Assembly (NCBI GenBank): GCA_964489835.1
Contig: CAZBBC010000072.1
Span: 1-21,264, forward strand
Origin: CAZBBC01 sp964489835
Lineage (GTDB): Bacteria; Calditrichota; Calditrichia; JAJRVZ01
Length of the DNA stretch: 21,264 nt
Direction: 5' to 3'
The translations under genes and the position numbers were made by a program. Positions 16,599-21,264 of this stretch are shown here, one piece after another; positions within the stretch are counted from its first letter, which is position 1; the number at the start of each line of letters is the position of its first letter. Under the pieces are notes generated by a model. It saw only the letters and a list, made by a program, of their open reading frames with translations, had not been told where the DNA came from and searched no databases.

Positions 16599-18689
16599 CT
16601 ATCTGGAACGGTGGAATAAGGACTTTAATATAATCTCGAGATCGAGCCAGATGTTTTGATTCTTTAAATAGTAAAGTTCGTATCTTTCCTCTTCCTCTTT
16701 ACTTGCAATTCGCGAGTAATTTAGCTGCAATAATCCGAATAATCCCGGTTTATAATAGTAAAGTGGTTGTTTATCGGTAAGTTGTCTTATCGGAGCACCC
16801 ACAAATGACAAACGGCCGATAAAAATATAAAAGATCAGCTGCAGTTTATTAAACCAGCCCTTTAACGGTTTATTATTATATTGAGAGATGTTCAATTTTT
16901 CTCCCGTTTCCCCCCAGATCGGGATATGCCGCATCTTTTTCCAGCGAATGAGTAGCATACTGATCCAGATAGGGGCCGAGAGTACTAGAATAGAAGCTGA
17001 AAGAAAGAGATCCAGCGCCCGTTTCATGACCCGGTTATAGGCTTTGCCAATGGCATAATCGATATCGATCAACGGGTAATCTGTGAATCGCTCTACACTG
17101 GCTCTGCCAATGATCACTTCCAGATCCCTGGGAACGATTTTATACTCGACACCGCTATTTCCGATTTTTGACATTGTTTTTATAATCATTTCGTAAGATA
17201 TGCTGTTCGTTGAGAAAATGACCTGATCAACTTTTTCCATTCGAATATAATCGGTCATTTTATCCAGAGTTGCCACGACAGGTATTCCCTTGATCTTCTG
17301 TCCTACATTCTCAGGAGTAAGCGTTATAAGACCGATCAGGTCAAAGCCGGTTCTGACATAATGCTTCATTTTATCTATCAAATTTTCAGTACTTTTATCA
17401 GTACCAACGAGCACAGTCTTCTTTTGCCAAATATTCTTACTCAGCATACTTTGGGCACCATGCCAGTACTGTCTGATAAGTATTCGCCATCCAATCATAA
17501 AAACCGTACTAAACAATGCAGAGATGATCACGACCATTCGTGAAAAAGCGAATTTTTTCATAAAAAAGACAAGCCCTGAAAGTATAAAAAAGGTGGCAAT
17601 ATTTGTTCTGAGAATCCCGACCAAAGAAAATTTATATTTACGGTATAGATCCAGTGAAAACGCGACACCGGAAAAAATACCGGTGGCCAGAAGGTTGATT
17701 ACAATATAATGATTAAAAAAATCGTTAAAAGTGAATCCGGATTTTAACTCAAATCTGATAAAAAATGTCAGTAAAATCATCATATTTATCAGAAATAAAT
17801 CCAAAATGAATGAAAAATGAGTGATAAAAAAAATTTTTACATATATGAAAGCCGCACGAAAAAAAATACCGAGCACAATAATCCAGCCTGCCCATGCAAA
17901 ATATTTCTTATGAAAATGTTTTTTATAAAATATGTAGAGCGACCGGTTAAAATTGATAACATAATCCAGATTATTTTTCTTTGTACTTTCTCCCTTATAA
18001 TGAATAATACTTGATTCAGGGACATAATAAATTTTCCATCCGGATTTATTGACACGATAGCAGTAATCAACATCTTCACAATACATAAAATAATCCTCAT
18101 CCAGGAGCCCGACATCTTCAATAACCTGATGGCGAATAAACATAAATGATCCTGAAATGGCATCAACGCAGTTCGTAATGTTCTCATCAAGAAAAGTTAA
18201 ATTATAGCGACCAAATACTTTGTTTTTTGGGAATAATCGATTTAATCCAATCAGTTTCCAAAACGCTGTCATCGGGGTGGGAATACTATGGCGGGAATCT
18301 ATAGAAAAACTGCCGTCAGGATTAAGGATCTTACAGCTTGCCACCCCGGTACCGGGATTATTTTCCATAAATCTGATTAAGGAGCTGAATGTATCTTCCT
18401 GGACAACCGTATCCGGATTTATCATCACAATATATTCACCGCTTGATTCCCTTATGGCCATATTATTGGCAGCAGCGAACCCAATGTTCCGTGAGTTCGT
18501 GATAATCTTCACCTGTGAAAATCGGTTTTTAACCATTTCGACCGAGCCATCAACCGATGCATTATCGACGACATATATTTCATGTGAAATGTTTTTCAAA
18601 GCGCTTTGAATGGACTCAAGGGCGTGCATAAGGAAATCACGTACATTATAATTAACAATGATAATCGACAGTATTATTTTTTCTTCCAT
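16599..18689 (-). CDS. GT2 glycosyltransferase fused to a WbaP-like module lacking the catalytic dyad
   Basis: Residues 5-265 are a GT2 domain of the rhamnosyltransferase (WbbL) type, with VNYN, VVDNAS, NPDT (91-94) and the acidic segment YCEDVDYCYR (203-212). About five hydrophobic segments (266-402) lead to a Rossmann-like CoA-binding-3 fold (KKTVLVGTDKS and on, about 423-545) and a C-terminal PHPT-like part (about 552-696) starting KRALDLFLSASILVLSAP. The closing helix YELYYLKNQNIWLDLEIILKSL is typical of sugar-phosphate transferases. The segment where active members have LDELPQL reads WFNKLQL, so Asp-Glu becomes Asn-Lys. The RVGKNG/KFRS region is missing, and PGITG is PGLFG. I infer an active GT2 on a dead scaffold. 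It starts 1 bp after the previous gene's stop, so the two are coupled. Known PHPT enzymes are free-standing. Confidence 0.87.
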   Translation of the reverse strand: MEEKIILSIIIVNYNVRDFLMHALESIQSALKNISHEIYVVDNASVDGSVEMVKNRFSQVKIITNSRNIGFAAANNMAIRESSGEYIVMINPDTVVQEDTFSSLIRFMENNPGTGVASCKILNPDGSFSIDSRHSIPTPMTAFWKLIGLNRLFPKNKVFGRYNLTFLDENITNCVDAISGSFMFIRHQVIEDVGLLDEDYFMYCEDVDYCYRVNKSGWKIYYVPESSIIHYKGESTKKNNLDYVINFNRSLYIFYKKHFHKKYFAWAGWIIVLGIFFRAAFIYVKIFFITHFSFILDLFLINMMILLTFFIRFELKSGFTFNDFFNHYIVINLLATGIFSGVAFSLDLYRKYKFSLVGILRTNIATFFILSGLVFFMKKFAFSRMVVIISALFSTVFMIGWRILIRQYWHGAQSMLSKNIWQKKTVLVGTDKSTENLIDKMKHYVRTGFDLIGLITLTPENVGQKIKGIPVVATLDKMTDYIRMEKVDQVIFSTNSISYEMIIKTMSKIGNSGVEYKIVPRDLEVIIGRASVERFTDYPLIDIDYAIGKAYNRVMKRALDLFLSASILVLSAPIWISMLLIRWKKMRHIPIWGETGEKLNISQYNNKPLKGWFNKLQLIFYIFIGRLSFVGAPIRQLTDKQPLYYYKPGLFGLLQLNYSRIASKEEEERYELYYLKNQNIWLDLEIILKSLFHRSR

Positions 18690-18690
18690 T

Positions 18691-21123
18691 TTATCTTTGC
18701 ACTAAAAATTTTAGAACTGCCCTGACGATAATTCTTATATCAAATATTAATGACATGTTTTCCAGATAAAACAGATCCTGGCGAAACTGTTCAGTTTTTA
18801 CTTCTATTTTTGAGGAAGCGGGAACTTTTAGCTGAGCCCAGCCGGTAATACCGGGCCGAATCATAAACCGGCGGTTATAAAATCGAATGCGCCGGCGTAA
18901 TTTTTCGATTGTTTCCTTCGATTCTGCCTGTGGACCAACCAGAGACAATGATCCCATCAATACATTTAATAACTGTGGAAACCGATATAAATGGGTGCCA
19001 GATAATATTTTACTCAATTTCTGTTCCTGCGGTCCTTTGTTTAAGAGAACCTGCCCAAAAATTTTACCATTTCGGCCGACACGATCCTCAATAGTAAAGA
19101 TTGGCCGTATTCCATAGAACATTTGGATCAAAATGACCACGATAAATACAGGGAGCAATATTACCAAACCTATGCTGGCAATAAAGAAATCCAGAAGTCG
19201 TTTCAGGAGCCATTGCCAGGGTAACATATGTGCCGGAAAAAGTTTGATCAGGGGATGCCCGAGTATTTCTTCTGTCTTTAATCCGGATATAACATCATAC
19301 ATCTCAGGAATCACTTTAAAAGATACACGCATATTTTCACCATGGGCAACAATATTTAGTATTTCATCCGGAGATTGCTCTTCAACCGCAATGATTACTT
19401 CTTCAATTCCTTTCTCGCGTATAATTTTAGAGATCTGCTTATAATCTCCCAAATATTGAAGATCATCAATCTTTCTTTTCGGAGGAGCAGCAGCTACCAC
19501 ACCATCCAGCTGATATAGAAGATGCGGATTTCCCTTAATTTCTTCGAGAATCTTTTTTGCTTTTGTACTGGTCCCTACCAGGAGCGTATGATGAAATGCA
19601 TATTCCAGAGCAATCAGTTTTTTTTCTATATAGATGATTACTAACCGGCCGAAATTCACATAAATAATCAAAATACCAGCGTAAAAAAGAATATTCAGAC
19701 GGGTGGCTGTGAAAACTTTTTCCGGATCAAGAGTGGCAAGAAAGAGTATAATCGCCCCAAATATAATGATCCGGCTTACTCTGATCACTTTATCAAAACG
19801 GGAAATATCCCAGCGCATACTATATAATCCATTTAAAGCAAAAAGAAGAATAAAAAAAATAGTCAGTAAAAGCCAGATGCCGGAAGTGAGATAATATTCC
19901 ATCGATAGGAAAGAACCATCTCCAAAAAGCCCGGTATGGAAACGAATACCATAGGTGGTCAGTAATGCGAGATTTAAAAAAAACACATCCGAACAAACCA
20001 ACAAGAATTTATGCCAGAATCTGCGCATCGAGAGAGGCGCCATTTCCTTTTTTACTTGAATAATGGTTTGTTCACCAACATATGTTTTAATTTTCTGTGC
20101 TTCCAGATACCCCAACCGGTAAAGACTGAAAACAGCGATTAAAAAAATCAAAAGTACAACCAGCGCACCGATCAATCCAGTCTCTGTCGCCAGGAGATAG
20201 GCGGCCAGACCAAACAGAAAACTGAACAGATAAATAATATGTACGGCCTGCCGATGCGAAAGGCCGAGGAAAAGCAAGCGGTGGTGGAGATGATCCTTAT
20301 CCGGGTTAAATGGATGCTGTCCCTTATTGAGGCGGCGGAAAAAAGCCAACACCGTATCCCCAATCGGAACAGCCAATGTGATAATTGGGACGAGAAGACT
20401 TATATTACCTTCTGATTTCTGTAATCCTTTCACCGCAATCGCAGCGATAAGAAAGCCCAGAAAGAGTGAGCCGGTATCACCCATAAAAATACTGGCAGGA
20501 TGATAATTGAAATATAAAAATCCTAATATACCACCGATAAATGCCAGACCAATACCGAAAGTCATCCAATCCTGTTGCTGATAAGCAAGCACGGAAAAAG
20601 TCGCGAGAGCCAGCAGACTGACGCCGGCAGCCAATCCGTCAAGACCATCAAGAAGATTCAGGGCATTGGTGATACCGATTAACCACAGGTAGGTAAGAGG
20701 GATTGAAAAGACACCCAGTTGCAGTGGATCGCCGAATGGATTAATAATTGTCTCAATTTTACAACCGGAGTAAATAACAAGAGTAGCAGCCAGAATCTGG
20801 AGGATGAATTTCTGACGGGCACTCAATCCCCGGACATCATCGATCATCCCGGCGATTAACATTAGTGTGGCACCAGTCAGGATACCCGCATATTTAAGGG
20901 TAAACATCTGCCAGTAATATTCTTTCCAGAAAAACGCGATCAAAAGACCGGTTACAGCACCTAAGTACAGGGCTAAACCGCCCATTTGAGGGACAAAGCC
21001 CAGATGGACTTTACGTTCATCAGGTACTGTGCCAATTCTGTGTTTTATAGCAAATCCACGAATCCGATAGGTTAGAAGAAAAGATATAATCGTTGCAATA
21101 GCTAATATTGTGTAGCTTTCCAT
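18691..21123 (-). CDS. WecA/MraY-type phosphoglycosyltransferase fused to a WbaP-like module lacking the catalytic dyad
   Basis: Residues 1-335 are a polytopic GT4-type enzyme that would transfer a sugar-1-phosphate from a UDP-sugar to undecaprenyl phosphate. It has MIDDVRGLS with Asp95/Asp96, NALNLLDGLDGLAAG, FMGDTGSLFLG with Asp216, and the HLHHRL cytoplasmic loop (278-283), all intact. Residues 365-500 give four more membrane segments. A Rossmann-like region (HTLLVGTSTKA, about 512-625) and a PHPT-like domain (about 636-810) with RVGRNGKIF, NVLMGSLSLVGP and PGITGWAQ complete it. The active-site segment TSLDELPQL reads THLYRFPQL, with Tyr713-Arg714 (18987-18982) in place of Asp-Glu, so this half is probably inactive. 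The ATG at 21123 has a weak ribosome site, and a later in-frame start would cut into the first helix. It is the first gene of a coupled pair making a lipid-linked glycan. Confidence 0.88.
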   Translation of the reverse strand: MESYTILAIATIISFLLTYRIRGFAIKHRIGTVPDERKVHLGFVPQMGGLALYLGAVTGLLIAFFWKEYYWQMFTLKYAGILTGATLMLIAGMIDDVRGLSARQKFILQILAATLVIYSGCKIETIINPFGDPLQLGVFSIPLTYLWLIGITNALNLLDGLDGLAAGVSLLALATFSVLAYQQQDWMTFGIGLAFIGGILGFLYFNYHPASIFMGDTGSLFLGFLIAAIAVKGLQKSEGNISLLVPIITLAVPIGDTVLAFFRRLNKGQHPFNPDKDHLHHRLLFLGLSHRQAVHIIYLFSFLFGLAAYLLATETGLIGALVVLLIFLIAVFSLYRLGYLEAQKIKTYVGEQTIIQVKKEMAPLSMRRFWHKFLLVCSDVFFLNLALLTTYGIRFHTGLFGDGSFLSMEYYLTSGIWLLLTIFFILLFALNGLYSMRWDISRFDKVIRVSRIIIFGAIILFLATLDPEKVFTATRLNILFYAGILIIYVNFGRLVIIYIEKKLIALEYAFHHTLLVGTSTKAKKILEEIKGNPHLLYQLDGVVAAAPPKRKIDDLQYLGDYKQISKIIREKGIEEVIIAVEEQSPDEILNIVAHGENMRVSFKVIPEMYDVISGLKTEEILGHPLIKLFPAHMLPWQWLLKRLLDFFIASIGLVILLPVFIVVILIQMFYGIRPIFTIEDRVGRNGKIFGQVLLNKGPQEQKLSKILSGTHLYRFPQLLNVLMGSLSLVGPQAESKETIEKLRRRIRFYNRRFMIRPGITGWAQLKVPASSKIEVKTEQFRQDLFYLENMSLIFDIRIIVRAVLKFLVQR

Positions 21124-21264
21124 CGGTTTTATATTTTTACTTTTTTACATGAATGTCCGGTTAAAACTTTGATCATTAGCAATTATTACCGGAATAATAT
21201 ATGGTTTAGAGATTTAATAAACATAGAGACTTAATTTAAAGAACTCACCCTAAATCCCTCTCTT
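21124..21264. other. Leader region of the WecA-fusion gene
   Basis: These 141 bp hold no gene. They contain the 12-mer GATTTAATAAAC at 21211-21222, also found at 733-744, and a full copy of the 32-nt element (21221-21252) followed by CTAAATCCCTCTCTT up to the edge. The sequence is AT-rich with several TATTAT-like boxes, none convincing as a promoter. Confidence 0.45.
21221..21252. repeat. 32-nt element, copy 2
   Basis: It matches 721-752 at 28 of 32 positions, in the same orientation. It is followed by CCCTCTCTT at the window edge, which looks like the start of a hairpin-type intergenic repeat, so the element may continue outside. It lies about 98 nt upstream of the WecA-fusion start. Confidence 0.6.

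Noticed and set aside
17837..18190. Second minus-strand frame inside the GT2 fusion
   Set aside because: It is an alternative frame within a continuous coding sequence that has clear GT2 motifs; no sign of a frameshift.
1..21264. CRISPR array, tRNA, rRNA or transposase genes
   Set aside because: No regularly spaced repeats, no tRNA cloverleaf or rRNA-like stretches, and no transposase motifs were seen on either strand.

Overview
The window is bacterial chromosome, roughly 40% G+C by eye, densely coded, with mostly ATG starts and variable Shine-Dalgarno strength. The most likely source is the FCB superphylum, for example a Calditrichota/KSB1-like lineage. The reasons are a surface protein beginning with a Cys followed by NPFDP and an FN3 plus propeller body, GC-rich dispersed intergenic hairpins in an AT-richer background, and RsbU-type phosphatases clustered with a GGDEF protein. 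No 16S gene or other decisive marker is present, so the assignment is tentative.

Layout. (1) 1-691, minus strand: the N-terminal part of a secreted M4/M36-type metalloprotease precursor, cut by the window edge. (2) 982-1980/2004, minus: a MoxR-type AAA+ ATPase without its usual DUF58/VWA partners next to it. (3) 2146-13725, plus: a same-strand run of rlmN, adk, an FN3/propeller putative lipoprotein, a membrane PP2C (SpoIIE/RsbU) phosphatase, a STAS protein, an RsbW-like HATPase kinase, two more PP2C phosphatases with GAF-type sensory regions, and a REC-GGDEF diguanylate cyclase. (4) 13734-16365, minus, convergent with block 3: serS, plsC, upp, tightly packed. (5) 16599-21123, minus: two very large fused genes for surface polysaccharide or glycolipid synthesis.

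How the genes work together. Block 3 reads as a partner-switching system: three phosphatases with different inputs could dephosphorylate one STAS protein, which would then sequester the single kinase/anti-sigma protein. No sigma factor is present, so the final output is unknown. The adjacent response regulator-diguanylate cyclase suggests that c-di-GMP is one output. Block 5 starts and extends a lipid-linked glycan: a complete WecA/MraY-type phosphoglycosyltransferase is fused to a WbaP-like module, and a GT2 glycosyltransferase is fused to a second WbaP-like module.

The most unusual observation is that both WbaP-like modules lack the Asp-Glu catalytic dyad of that superfamily. It is Tyr-Arg in the first and apparently Asn-Lys in the second. 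The pair therefore looks like two active glycan enzymes, each carrying a catalytically dead membrane scaffold, possibly to assemble the two steps into one complex. Other points are a 32-nt repeat found near both ends of the window, a perfect 16-bp GC-rich hairpin repeat with a truncated second copy, and an inverted repeat near position 800.
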